Of a stretch of DNA of 26,934 bases, positions 14,526 through 23,700 are shown in pieces. How positions within the stretch are numbered: the first letter of the stretch is position 1; every line of letters begins with the position of its first letter. Source of the stretch: JARBUG01 sp035628915 (GTDB taxonomy: Bacteria; Bacillota; Sulfobacillia; Symbiobacteriales; Symbiobacteriaceae); the NCBI GenBank assembly GCA_035628915.1, contig DASPIW010000058.1:1-26934 (forward strand). Direction: 5' to 3'. A program made the position numbers and the translations under genes. The notes beneath the pieces were generated by a model. It saw only the letters and a list, made by a program, of their open reading frames with translations. It made no database searches and had not been told where the DNA came from.

Positions 14526-15608
14526 CTATGCCAGCGCGGATCGAAGGGCCGTGGCGAAGCGTTCAAGTTCCCGGGGAGAGCCGACGGTAACCCGAATGGA
14601 GTTCGGCCTGCCCGCCCCGCCCATGGGCCGGACGATGACGCCCTGGCGGAGCATGGCGTCGAAGACGGGGCCGGCGGGGCGGCCCAGGTCTATCAGCATG
14701 AAGTTGGCCTGCGATGGTATGTAGGCAAGGCCGAGTTCTTCGCAGAGCGCGGCCAGGAATGCCTTGCCCACCCGGTTGTTCGCTACCGTCGCCTGCAGGT
14801 GTGCTTCGTCATTGAGCGCGGCAAGCGCCGCCCCCTGGGCCGCCACGTTGACGGAAAAGGGCTCCCGCACCCTGAAGCATGGCTTCCAAATCTCCGGGCG
14901 CCCCATACTGTACCCGATCCGCAGTCCCGCAAGGCCGTAGGCTTTGGAGAACGTGCGAGTCACGATCAGGTTCGGATGCTGCCGCAGCAGCCCGATCGAG
15001 TCAAACTCAGACTCATCAAACTCATGGTAGGCTTCATCAATCAGCACGAGCGTCTCTTCCGGCACTGCGGCCATGAAGTGCCGGAAGACAGTTTCCGGGA
15101 AAACGGCGCCCGTCGGATTGTTGGGCCGGCAGAGAAAGATCAGGCGGGCACCGGGCGCATGGGCGGCCATCGCCTCCAGGTCCATGGTCTCGGCTGCCAG
15201 CGGCACTTCGGTTACAGCGGCGCCAAACAGCTCCGACACCGCCCGGTAGTTGGGAAAGGTGCAGCCCGGCACCACGACCCGGTCGCCCTTGCGGAAATAG
15301 CTGGCTGCCAGCAGGCGCAGCAGCTCGTCCGATCCGTTCCCGACCATGATCCAGTCTTCGGGCAGTCCCACTTGGGCGCCCAGTGTCCGCCGCAGCACCG
15401 GCGCCGACGCCTCCGGGTACAGGTGGCTCTGCGGCGCCCCGGCCCGGAGGGCCTCGACGGCCAGCGGCGAGGGACCGAGCGGGTTCTCATTGGAGGCGAG
15501 CTTGACGACTTCCGTGATGCCGTACTCCCGCTGCACTTCAGCAATCGGCTTACCGGGAACATAAGGCTGGAGCCGCTGTACCTCAGGCCGGGTTGCATAG
15601 CTGGGCAA
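14526..15608 (-). CDS. hisC: HisC-type histidinol-phosphate / aromatic aminotransferase
   Basis: PLP-dependent fold-type I aminotransferase of about 360 residues. The family signature is complete: KLASNENPLGPSP near the N-terminus, HLYPEASAP, VGNGSDELL, CRPNNPTG, LIDEAYHEF and TFSKAYGLAGLRIGY with the PLP lysine (about residue 222). SIRVTVGSPRELERF ends the small domain. The TTG at 15608, six bases after GGGGGGA, is the best start; TTGs at 15614 and 15623 are possible. HisC enzymes commonly also accept tyrosine and phenylalanine. Because this copy lies divergent from HPPD, with no other his gene near, I infer that it may supply 4-hydroxyphenylpyruvate from tyrosine; the sequence alone does not separate the two roles. 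Confidence 0.9.
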   Translation of the reverse strand: MPSYATRPEVQRLQPYVPGKPIAEVQREYGITEVVKLASNENPLGPSPLAVEALRAGAPQSHLYPEASAPVLRRTLGAQVGLPEDWIMVGNGSDELLRLLAASYFRKGDRVVVPGCTFPNYRAVSELFGAAVTEVPLAAETMDLEAMAAHAPGARLIFLCRPNNPTGAVFPETVFRHFMAAVPEETLVLIDEAYHEFDESEFDSIGLLRQHPNLIVTRTFSKAYGLAGLRIGYSMGRPEIWKPCFRVREPFSVNVAAQGAALAALNDEAHLQATVANNRVGKAFLAALCEELGLAYIPSQANFMLIDLGRPAGPVFDAMLRQGVIVRPMGGAGRPNSIRVTVGSPRELERFATALRSALA

Positions 15609-15652
15609 GTTCAATCCCCCCAAACGAACTAGTCAGATAGGTACAAAGAACC

Positions 15653-15705
15653 ATCATTATGATACCATAGGAGGAGGGTATCCAGGTTTTGGTCTACGAG
15701 CTCGT
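15653..15705. promoter_or_regulatory. Divergent hisC / HPPD control region with two short palindromes
   Basis: The 140-base gap between the divergent starts contains ATCATTATGAT (15653-15663, perfect 5+1+5 palindrome) in an AT-rich patch and ACGAGCTCGT (15696-15705, perfect 10-base palindrome). Both could be regulator sites. Promoter boxes could not be fixed; TATGAT at 15658-15663 is a possible -10 for the rightward operon. Confidence 0.35.
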
Positions 15706-15748
15706 CGTTCCCCGTAGATGTATCTCCGGGTAAAGGAGCGTGTTGTGA

Positions 15749-16843
15749 ATGACGGCGGATTTCCTCCCGATTCAGGCCCTTGACTATGTGGAGTATTACG
15801 TCGGCAACGCCAGGCAGGCCGCCCACTTTTACAGGACGGCTTTCGGATTCACCGTCAAAGGGTATGCGGGATTGGAAACGGGCGTGCGGGATCGGACTTC
15901 CTACCTGCTGGAGCAAGGCGAAGTGCGCCTGATCCTGACCGGCGCCCTCGGCCCCGACAGCCCGGTGGCCGAGCACGTCCGGCTGCATGGCGACGGCGTG
16001 AAAGATATCGCCATGCGCGTGGACGACTGCGAGGCCGCTTTTCGGGCAACCACCGCCCGCGGTGCCAGGCCCGTGTTGGAACCGACCGAGTTTCGGGACG
16101 AAACGGGTGTTCTGAAGAAGTCCGCCATCGCCACCTATGGCGATACGATTCACACCTTTGTGGAGCGCAAGCACTACGGGGGCATCTGGGCGCCCGGCTT
16201 CCGTGCCGTAGCCGCCGGTCCCGCCGCCACCGGAGAAAGCGTGGGCATTGCGGGGATTGACCACATCGTCGGCAATGTGGACGCGATGACCACCTGGGCG
16301 AAATTCTACGAGGACGTCATGGGCTTCACCCAGTTCCAGACGTTCGAGGACAAGGACATTTCCACCGAGTACTCCGCCCTCATGTCCAAGGTAATGGCCG
16401 GCGGCAAGGGCAAGGTGAAGTTCCCCATCAATGAGCCCGCAAGCGGCCGGAAGAAGTCGCAGATTCAGGAGTTCCTGGATTTCTACGTGGGGCCGGGTGC
16501 TCAGCACCTCGCCCTGATTACGGGCGATATTCTCAAGTCCGTCGATGCCCTCCAGCAGAACGGCGTCGAGTTCCTGAACACGCCGGACTCATACTACGAC
16601 GCCCTGCAGGAACGCGTGGGCCGGATTCCCGAGCCCCTGGACGAACTGCGCCGCCTGAAGATCCTGGTGGACCGCGACGACGAAGGCTACCTGCTGCAGG
16701 TCTTCAGCAAGCCCGTCCAGGACCGGCCGACATTCTTCTTCGAGATCATTCAACGCAAGGGCAGCCGGGGCTTCGGCAAGGGGAACTTCAAGGCCCTGTT
16801 CGAGGCGATTGAGCGCGAGCAGGAGCTGCGCGGCAACCTATGA
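15749..16843 (+). CDS. hpd: 4-hydroxyphenylpyruvate dioxygenase
   Basis: Fe(II) enzyme that converts 4-hydroxyphenylpyruvate to homogentisate with decarboxylation and side-chain migration; 364 residues, a usual bacterial length. The two vicinal-oxygen-chelate halves are evident, and the iron triad is His172 (GIDHIVGNV), His253 (QHLALITGDI) and Glu332 (FFEIIQR). GRKKSQIQEFLDFY and SRGFGKGNFKALFEAIE near the C-terminus are typical HPPD segments. The ATG at 15749 follows AAAGGAG at about 11 bases. It is the first gene of the tyrosine-degradation operon, and its stop overlaps the next start (ATGA). Confidence 0.97.
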   Translation: MTADFLPIQALDYVEYYVGNARQAAHFYRTAFGFTVKGYAGLETGVRDRTSYLLEQGEVRLILTGALGPDSPVAEHVRLHGDGVKDIAMRVDDCEAAFRATTARGARPVLEPTEFRDETGVLKKSAIATYGDTIHTFVERKHYGGIWAPGFRAVAAGPAATGESVGIAGIDHIVGNVDAMTTWAKFYEDVMGFTQFQTFEDKDISTEYSALMSKVMAGGKGKVKFPINEPASGRKKSQIQEFLDFYVGPGAQHLALITGDILKSVDALQQNGVEFLNTPDSYYDALQERVGRIPEPLDELRRLKILVDRDDEGYLLQVFSKPVQDRPTFFFEIIQRKGSRGFGKGNFKALFEAIEREQELRGNL

Positions 16844-17685
16844 GACTTGTCACCTTTACCGCCGGCGGTCAGGAGCGCTGCGGGCGTTTGGAAGGCGAGC
16901 GGGTGGCGGTCACCGCCGCCCGCTCCATGGACGAACTCCTCGCGGCGCCGGGCGCCCCCGAAGTCGGGTCGCTGCCGCTCAGCGGCGTGACTCTGCTCGC
17001 CCCCTTGCCCCGGCCCCGCACCATCCGCGACTTTTATGCCTTCGAGGCGCATGTGAAGAACGCCAGAGCCCGGCGGGGGCTCGCCATGATTCCCGAGTGG
17101 TACCATGCACCCGTCTTCTACTTCAGCAATCCCAACGCCGTGTATGGCCCGGGCGCCGGCGTACCGATGCCCCGCACCACCGGCATGCTCGACTTTGAGC
17201 TGGAAGTGGCGGCGGTCATCGGACGGGAAGGGCGGGATATTCCGCTCGAAGAAGCGAACCGGCACATTGCCGGTTATATGATCATGAACGACTGGAGCGC
17301 CCGTGACGTCCAGCGGGAAGAGATGAAGGTGGGCCTGGGCCCCGCCAAAGGCAAGGACTTTGCCACCTCATTCGGCCCGTGGCTCGTGACGCCTGACGAA
17401 CTAGCGGACCGTCGCGAAGGCTTCCGGCACCGGCTTGACATGGTCGCCCGCGTCAATGGTCGGGAAGTCAGCCGGGGCAACCTGGCGGACATCCACTTTC
17501 ACTTCGGCGAGCTAATCGCTCGGGCAAGCCGGGACTGCACGCTTTATCGCGGCGAAATCATCGGATCAGGCACGGTGGGCACCGGCTGCCTGCTGGAGAC
17601 GGAAGCCGCCCCCTGGCTCCAGCCCGGCGATGTGGTGGAGCTTGAGGTGGAGCGGCTTGGTCTCCTGGCCAACCGGATTGTGTGA
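16840..17685 (+). CDS. Fumarylacetoacetate hydrolase-family protein
   Basis: A 281-residue FAH-fold enzyme, the last step of homogentisate breakdown: fumarylacetoacetate to fumarate and acetoacetate. An N-terminal domain of about 55 residues precedes the catalytic domain. The segments TIRDFYAFEAHVKNAR (Asp65, His71), DFELEVAAVIG (Glu120, Glu122), NDWSARDVQ (Asp151) and GKDFATSFGPWLV supply the expected metal and catalytic residues. The C-terminal GSGTVGTGC segment is typical. The ATG at 16840 overlaps the HPPD stop, so the two are co-translated. This compact family also includes other dicarbonyl hydrolases, so the substrate comes from context (HPPD upstream, homogentisate dioxygenase downstream). 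Confidence 0.9.
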   Translation: MRLVTFTAGGQERCGRLEGERVAVTAARSMDELLAAPGAPEVGSLPLSGVTLLAPLPRPRTIRDFYAFEAHVKNARARRGLAMIPEWYHAPVFYFSNPNAVYGPGAGVPMPRTTGMLDFELEVAAVIGREGRDIPLEEANRHIAGYMIMNDWSARDVQREEMKVGLGPAKGKDFATSFGPWLVTPDELADRREGFRHRLDMVARVNGREVSRGNLADIHFHFGELIARASRDCTLYRGEIIGSGTVGTGCLLETEAAPWLQPGDVVELEVERLGLLANRIV

Positions 17686-17752
17686 CTCAAAACCAGCACA
17701 ATTCTATCACTGGAAATTCGGTGATCTCAATAAGCCGGGAGGTGCAGTACCA

Positions 17753-18919
17753 ATGCCCTTCTACGTATGCCGGGGCCAGGTGCCCCAGAAGCGACACGTC
17801 CAGTTCCGGCAGCCTGACGGGAGCCTGTACAGCGAACAGGTGATGGGCACCCGGGGCTTTTCGGGTATCCAGTCGATTTTGTACCACATCCACCCGCCTA
17901 CAGCGGTTTCGCGGGTGGCGGACCTGGGCCCCGTCAGCCAGGAATACGAGGAAGAAGGCGCCCTGCGCCACCGCCACTTCCGGACCCTGGCACTCACCCC
18001 CGGCGGCGACATCGTGTCGGGGCGGCGCCTGCTCATGGGCAACAGCGATGTCGTTCTCTCGCTGGTGCGCCCGACCGAACCCATGCACTACTTCTACCGC
18101 AACGGTGAAGCCGATGAAGTGCTCTTCATCCACGAAGGGCGGGGGCGCCTGCAGACCAACTACGGTTCGCTGCCGTACCACCCCGGGGACTACCTTGTGA
18201 TCCCCATCGGCACGACCTGGCGGATGCTGCCCGAGGCGGACCAGGCGCACCGGGTGCTGACGGTGGAGGCGTTCGGCCCCGTGGTGCCGCCGAACCGCTA
18301 CCATAACGAGTGGGGGCAGCTCCTGGAGCACAGCCCCTATTGCGAGCGCGACATCCGGCTGCCTGAGGAGCTTGAGACCTTCGACGAGCGGGGCGAGTTT
18401 GAAGTCCGGGTCAAGGCGAACGGCCGCCTGACCGCCTGCTTCTTCTCGTTCCACCCGTTGGACGTGGTGGGCTGGGACGGCTACCTTCATCCATACGCGC
18501 TTTCCATTCATGACTTTGAGCCCATCACCGGGCGAGTTCATCAGCCGCCGCCCGCCCACCAGACGTTCGAAGGGCCGGGATTCGTGCTCTGCTCCTTCGT
18601 GCCCCGCCTGTTTGACTATCATCCGGAGGCCATCCCGGTGCCCTATAACCACAGCAACGTCGATTCTGACGAAGTGCTTTACTATGTAGATGGCAACTTC
18701 ATGAGCCGGCGGGGGATCGAGCCGGCGTCGGTGACGCTCCATCCCCGGGGGATTCCCCACGGACCGCATCCCGGCGCCGTGGAGGGCAGCCTGGGGAAGG
18801 AGAAGACCGAAGAACTGGCCGTCATGGTCGACACCTTCCGGCCCCTGCGCATCGGCAAGGGGATGCTGTCGCACGAAGACCCGGGTTACATGCGCTCCTG
18901 GGAGGTGTCGGGATCGTGA
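17753..18919 (+). CDS. hmgA: Homogentisate 1,2-dioxygenase
   Basis: Ring-cleaving Fe(II) cupin that turns homogentisate into maleylacetoacetate; 388 residues from ATG 17753, with GGAGGTG 8 bases upstream. It is shorter than the roughly 430-445-residue proteobacterial and animal enzymes. Candidate iron ligands are His300 and Glu307 in NHSNVDSDEV and His336 in GIPHGPHPG. FIHEGRGRLQTNYGSLPYHPGDYLVIPIG shows the N-terminal cupin half when read in pieces. The position between the FAH-family gene and a flavin-reductase relic, in one operon with HPPD, supports the function. Its TGA overlaps the GTG of the following broken gene. Confidence 0.9.
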   Translation: MPFYVCRGQVPQKRHVQFRQPDGSLYSEQVMGTRGFSGIQSILYHIHPPTAVSRVADLGPVSQEYEEEGALRHRHFRTLALTPGGDIVSGRRLLMGNSDVVLSLVRPTEPMHYFYRNGEADEVLFIHEGRGRLQTNYGSLPYHPGDYLVIPIGTTWRMLPEADQAHRVLTVEAFGPVVPPNRYHNEWGQLLEHSPYCERDIRLPEELETFDERGEFEVRVKANGRLTACFFSFHPLDVVGWDGYLHPYALSIHDFEPITGRVHQPPPAHQTFEGPGFVLCSFVPRLFDYHPEAIPVPYNHSNVDSDEVLYYVDGNFMSRRGIEPASVTLHPRGIPHGPHPGAVEGSLGKEKTEELAVMVDTFRPLRIGKGMLSHEDPGYMRSWEVSGS

Positions 18920-19313
18920 TCATCGACCCGGGCACCCTGCCCTGGCGCGATGCGTATAGACTGATGATCGGCACGATCGTGCCGAGGCCCATCGCGTGGG
19001 TCTCCACGGTAAGCAAGGAGGGCGTCAATAACCTGGCGCCCTTCAGCTTCTTTACGGCGATGGCGGCAAGAAGGATACGCTGGTCAACATCGAGGAAACG
19101 GGCGAGTCTGCGGTGAATATCGTCTCGGAGCCGATGAACCGGACCGACGCCCTTGTCCTGGGCACCGTCCAGCGCATCTACCTGGCTGAACTGGCGCTGG
19201 ATCAGGGCCGCGTCCGGCAGGATCTCCTGCGGCCCGTCCGCCGCACGGCCGGCAACGACTGCGTCCGCTGTTCCGATCGCTTCAGCATTGACCGCCCCAC
19301 TTCAGGGAGGTAG
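18916..19313 (+). pseudogene. Decayed flavin-reductase-like (DIM6/NTAB) gene
   Basis: The GTG at 18916 (overlapping the hmgA stop) opens a typical FMN-binding flavin-reductase-like domain: IIDPGTLPWRDAYRLMIGTI, then VPRPIAWVSTVSKEGVNNLA and PFSFFTAM. At about 19062 the frame shifts; KKDTLVNIEETGESAVNIVSEPMN continues in another frame and joins directly to RTDALVLGTVQRIYLAEL and LLRPVRRTAGNDCVRCSDRF, the C-terminal part of the same family. Compared with the normal roughly 200-residue protein, about 20 residues are missing at the first junction and about 50 at the second. Two deletions, one out of frame, make it non-functional. In related operons such a protein accompanies aromatic degradation, possibly as a flavin donor. 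Confidence 0.85.
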
Positions 19314-19321
19314 AACGCAAC

Positions 19322-19588
19322 ATGATGCTGCCCGAACTTCAGATGTACGTCCGGGAAAAACTCGTGGCAAGGAATCTGGTTACACCCCTCCCGACGGTGA
19401 CGCTCCACATGGTCGAGGAAGTGGGAGAGGTTGCCCGCGCCATCCGCAAGGGCGACCGGGAGAACCTTGCCGAGGAGCTGGCGGACTGTCTCTTCCTTCT
19501 GGTTGCCACCGCCAACGCGGCCGAAGTCGACTTGATGGAAGCCTTTGCCGAAAAGGAGAAGCGCAACTCTGTGCGGTTCGGGGCCTGA
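19322..19588 (+). CDS. MazG-like nucleotide pyrophosphohydrolase
   Basis: A small 88-residue all-alpha NTP-PPase of the MazG/MazG-like superfamily. The Mg-binding pattern is present: EEVGE (Glu32, Glu33, Glu36) on one helix and EELADC (Glu51, Glu52, Asp55) on the next. Such enzymes hydrolyse (d)NTPs to monophosphates and limit damaged or excess nucleotides. The start is ATG 19322, with GGGAGGT about 9 bases upstream. It is downstream of the tyrosine operon's broken last gene and may still ride on its transcript; no functional link is apparent. Confidence 0.85.
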   Translation: MMLPELQMYVREKLVARNLVTPLPTVTLHMVEEVGEVARAIRKGDRENLAEELADCLFLLVATANAAEVDLMEAFAEKEKRNSVRFGA

Positions 19589-19678
19589 TCCGCGAACTTT
19601 GTCGAGCCTGGGAGGATTTCCGCCGGCATACCGTGTATTGGATGAGTCCTACAGGAAATGGGGGAGGGGGGCGGGCTC

Positions 19679-20581
19679 ATGGAGTTACGGAAGGCGGTCA
19701 CCGCAGCAGTTGCTGCCGTCCTCGTGGCCGGGGCTACCGTCCTGATGATCGGGTTCCGCGGGCCCGGGCCAGACGAGATGGCCGCGGCCCGCGCGGTGGA
19801 TCCGACCCCTGCCTCTGCCTTGGCTCCAGACCCTGCCCCGCCGCCCCCCGAGCCGGAGCCCCGTGAGCCCAGGGTCCGCCGAACCGAGTCGCCCCCGGTT
19901 CCCGAAGGGGAGCGCCGGCGGGTGCCGGTGCTGATGTACCACGAAATTACCCAGGGTCCCAACAACCTTTACGTCGCGCCCGCTGAACTGGAAGGCCACC
20001 TCAGGTGGCTTAAGGAGAACGGTTACACAGCTATAACCCTCAAACAGATGCACCGGCACTTCATGGAAGGCGATGCCCTGCCGGAAAAACCCGTGGTGCT
20101 TACCTTTGACGATTCTTATCTCAGCCATTACACCAGCGCCCTGCCCCTCCTGAAGCAATACAACTGGCCCGGCACCATCTTCGTGATTACCGGGAGCGTC
20201 GGGCAGCGCGGCTACATGACCTGGGACCAGCTGCGCGACGCCGCCCGGCAGGGCATGGAGCTGGGCGCCCATACCGTCAGCCACCCGAGCTTGGCGCAAC
20301 TGAGCCGAGAACGCCTTGTCCGGGAGATTGCCGGCAGCCGCCAGGCGCTGGAAGCGGAGACGGGGGCCACGGTCGAGTTTTTCTGCTACCCGGCAGGCAA
20401 ATGGAACGAACTGGTCCTGCAGACAACCAGGGAAGCGGGCTTCCTGGGCGCCGTGACCACGCGCTTCGGCCTGGCGGATCCCGGGCAAAACCCTTACCGC
20501 TGGGACCGGGTCCGCGTCAACAAAGGCATCTCGCCGGTCGGACTGGGCCGCCTCATCAAGCTGGCGGAAGAAGGCCGCTGA
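19679..20581 (+). CDS. NodB-domain polysaccharide deacetylase
   Basis: Secreted or membrane-tethered deacetylase of 300 residues. The N-terminal helix AVTAAVAAVLVAGATVLMIGF (about 6-26) is an anchor or signal, and a Pro/Glu-rich linker runs to about residue 80. The NodB domain starts at VPVLMYHEI. It has the TFDD motif (142-145; the second Asp is the metal ligand), the HTVSH motif (198-202; both His) and FCYPAGKWNE. It probably deacetylates peptidoglycan or exopolysaccharide GlcNAc at the cell wall. The ATG at 19679 follows a G-rich GGGGGAGGGGGG site. It sits before the SLH surface-protein gene, so both act at the envelope, though a hairpin separates them. Confidence 0.9.
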   Translation: MELRKAVTAAVAAVLVAGATVLMIGFRGPGPDEMAAARAVDPTPASALAPDPAPPPPEPEPREPRVRRTESPPVPEGERRRVPVLMYHEITQGPNNLYVAPAELEGHLRWLKENGYTAITLKQMHRHFMEGDALPEKPVVLTFDDSYLSHYTSALPLLKQYNWPGTIFVITGSVGQRGYMTWDQLRDAARQGMELGAHTVSHPSLAQLSRERLVREIAGSRQALEAETGATVEFFCYPAGKWNELVLQTTREAGFLGAVTTRFGLADPGQNPYRWDRVRVNKGISPVGLGRLIKLAEEGR

Positions 20582-20592
20582 TCATACCTCTT

Positions 20593-20631
20593 GCGCAAGG
20601 ACCGCACCTTTTGGGTGCGGTCTGCTTGCGC
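20593..20631 (+). terminator. Hairpin after the deacetylase gene
   Basis: GCGCAAG plus GACCGCACC (20593-20608) pair with GGTGCGGTC (20614-20622) and CTTGCGC (20625-20631), leaving a 2-base bulge. No clear T run follows, but the stem is strong and sits 11 bases after the stop codon. Confidence 0.65.
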
Positions 20632-20646
20632 GGGCAGGGGTTTCGG

Positions 20647-20674
20647 GTGACAACACTGAATGTTTGAGTATATC
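20647..20674 (+). promoter_or_regulatory. Promoter candidate of the SLH protein gene
   Basis: GTGACA (20647-20652) and TATATC (20669-20674) are 16 bases apart. This gives a 5' leader of about 90 bases before the TTG start, containing a small hairpin (ACGGC 20684-20688 / GCCGT 20700-20704, then TTTT). Confidence 0.45.
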
Positions 20675-20770
20675 CCGAAGTGGACGGCGCACCGGGTATG
20701 CCGTTTTACATTCGTACATGCTTCTTCGATACCTAAAGTAGGAGACCGGAACGGAAAGAGGGTTGCGAAG

Positions 20771-23700
20771 TTGTTCAGACGTATCTGGGCAGGCCTCCTG
20801 TCGCTCCTGCTGACCCTGGGCGCCCTGTCGGCTCTGCCGTCACCCGCTGCTGCCGCCATGACCGAAGAAGACTACCTGGCTGCGGCGCGTCAGTTAAGCA
20901 AGTACGGCCTGGTGCAGGGCGACGACCGGGGGTACCGTTTCTACGCGCAAATCACCCGCGCCGAAATGGCCAAGCTGCTTGTGTACACCCTGGGCATGCA
21001 GAACGATGTGCCCAGGTACGCCGGGCGCGGCGTGTTTTCGGATACGCAAGGTCATTGGGCCGACGGCATCATTGCAGTCGCCAAGACCGTCGGCGTTATG
21101 AAGGGTTACCCCGAGGGGATTTTCCGGCCCGAGGCGCCCCTGACCTACGCCGAAGTGATTACGGCCCTTTCCCGGCTGGTGGGGCTTGAGGCGGGGCCCG
21201 ACCCCTGGCCGGCTACCTACCTGGCGCCCGCCACGCAGGCGGGCATCATCCCTGAGCAAATGCCGGTTCATATGTGGCTGAGTGATACGGCGCCCCGAGG
21301 CGACGTGTTCGTGCTGCTCTGGCGGACACTGACCGAAGTGAAGAATGCCCAGGGGCAGAACCTGCTGCGGCGATACTTGGATCGAACCGCACCGCAGCTG
21401 ACCGTCGACCCACAGCCAAAGGAAACGACCGACCTTGCTCTGACGGTGTCAGGGACCGTCAAGGATGCCGAGCAGGTCCTGATTAACGGAAAACCTGCCA
21501 CCCTCGCTTTTGGCGGCTACTTCCGCGAAGACGTGAGCTTGCGGATGGGCCCCAACACCATCCGGATTCAGGCCGTGGACTCGGCCGGCAACGTCCGGGA
21601 AGAGACTGTGCAGGTGACCCGCACGCAGAGCCCGATTAACACGATGGGCTTTACGGGCCCGACGCAGGTTGCTGCCGGACAGACGGCGTCCTTTACGGTT
21701 GATATCAGAGATCAGAATGGCGAACCCATGGCCGACCGCAAATCGGTCACGGCGACGGTGCAGCCGCCCTCCCTCGGCACCTTTGATCCGCTGACGGGCG
21801 TCTTCACGGCGGGCACGGCGCCGGGGACCGGCACCATTACCCTCAAGGCGGGCGGCACCCAGTCGACCCTCGCCGTCACCGTGGTGGGCGGCGCCCTGGA
21901 CCGTATTGAAGTGGTGCCTTCCATCGCTGAAGTTGCCGCAAAGGGCACCGTCCAGTTCGCCGTGAAAGGCGTTGATGCCTACGGCAACACGGTGCCCGTC
22001 GGCGCACCGCAATGGTCCGCCAGCGGTGGCATCATCACCGCCGCGGGCGGCTATACGGCTCCCGACCAAGCGGGCGTATACACAATAACGGCCACAGCCG
22101 GCGGCAAGACTGCCACAGCGACCGCGCAGCCGCCGAACTACAAGGCCGCATCGGTCCGGCTCTCGAAGCCAGCCACGACCCTGAAGGCCAATGGCATCGG
22201 TGAACTGACCCTGACTGCCACCGTGCTGGATGCCGACGGCAGTCCCCTTACAGACTACACAGGGAACCTGACCCTATCGTCGTCGGATCCGGATGTGGCT
22301 GACCCGACGGCTGCCAGCGTACCCGTCACCGCCGGCGTGGCCCAGTTCATCGTCAGAGCCGGCACCCAGGCCGGGACGGCCCAGATCAAGGCTGCCACCA
22401 ACCTGGCCGCCACCGGCAGCGCCCAGGTCACTGTCGCAGCGCAGCGGCTTCAATCCGTAAAGCTGGTGGGCACGGCGCTCTCCAACCAGCCCGGTACTCT
22501 CGCCACGGGTTATGTGGAAGCCATCGCACTTGACGAAGATGGCAACCCGATGGTGTCGCCTCTCCGGGACCCGATGACGATTCGTCTACGGGTCACGATT
22601 GCCGGCACCGGCACGGTCAGGTTTATCCAGAACGGACAACCCGAGGCCTTCATTGCCATCGGCGATGTCGACCCTTCCACTGGAGACGTCCGGACAAGGA
22701 CTCACCTGCAGTATGATCCCGGTGTCGGCACAATGTTGATCGAGGGCACGCCGGAAGGGACCGGGGCGTACGTCCGGGTGCTGTCCGGCGCCCTGCGGGC
22801 TGACCAGGTTGGCATGCCGGTTAAGGTCATGATCGAACGGGTTATGGAGACCGTCGCCGGGGCTCCGGCGGATATCTACGCAGTCGCCTTGGACGAGGAC
22901 AACTACCGGGTCACCCAGGCAGCCGCACTGGCCAATGTTGATATCAAACTGCGGGATGAAAACGGCATCTACTACCCGACGGCGGACAGCGCAAACGGGC
23001 GCTGGCACTTCCAGGTCAGCCAGCGAACCGCCGGCGTCCATACCTATACCGCCACGTTGCTGCCCGTGGGGGCCGAGGCCACCTTCAAGGCGACCGTCAT
23101 CCCAGGTACGGTAGACCGCGTGACGTTGGAAGCGGAACCAGATACCATTCAGGCTGATAATGAGAGCAAGACGACCCTGAAGGCCGAGTTGGTGGATAGC
23201 AACGGCAACCGTGTTACTAGCGGTCTCTACGAGGCAACCTTCCAGAACCTGACGAACAGGGGCGTGACGCAGCCGGTCACTGGAGAGCCCGTCCCGTTTG
23301 TCAAAGGTCTGGCGCAGGTCGTTGTGAGGGCGTCCACCGTTGCTAATACTGATACTTTTCAGGTGACCGTCGCCGGTGTGGGTTCGGCCACGGCCGACGT
23401 TACCACCAGAGGCTGGCCGGAGCGGCTCGCCATCAGCTACGGCAGCAATGACGGCAACGCTGTCCCCAATGAGCCGGCGGACAGCGCCGGCCAGGCGGGG
23501 CGCCCCGTCACCGTATACGTGGATGTCGTTGACCGGTTTAGCGGCGTGGCTACTTATGATAACGGCCGGGTCATCACTCTGGTGGCGCGGAATCAGGAAA
23601 CCTTAAAGGAGACAAAGGTTGCCTCCGAAAAGACCGAAGACGGGCGTGCCACCTTCTTCCTGACGCTGCCTGCAGCCGGCACCTACGCCCTGAAGGCGAC

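Noticed and set aside
14500..14549. Direct repeat GATCGAAGGGC at 14500-14510 and 14539-14549
   Set aside because: Only 11 bases, one copy inside the hisC end; likely chance in GC-rich DNA and not tied to the structured element.
14034..15632. 532-residue open frame on the plus strand across the structured region and hisC
   Set aside because: Over hisC it is only the complementary strand, and over 14115-14454 it reads through nested inverted repeats; no ribosome site or protein family was seen.
17687..18874. 395-residue open frame opposite hmgA
   Set aside because: His/Arg/Val-rich antisense frame without motifs; hmgA on the plus strand has a ribosome site and iron ligands.
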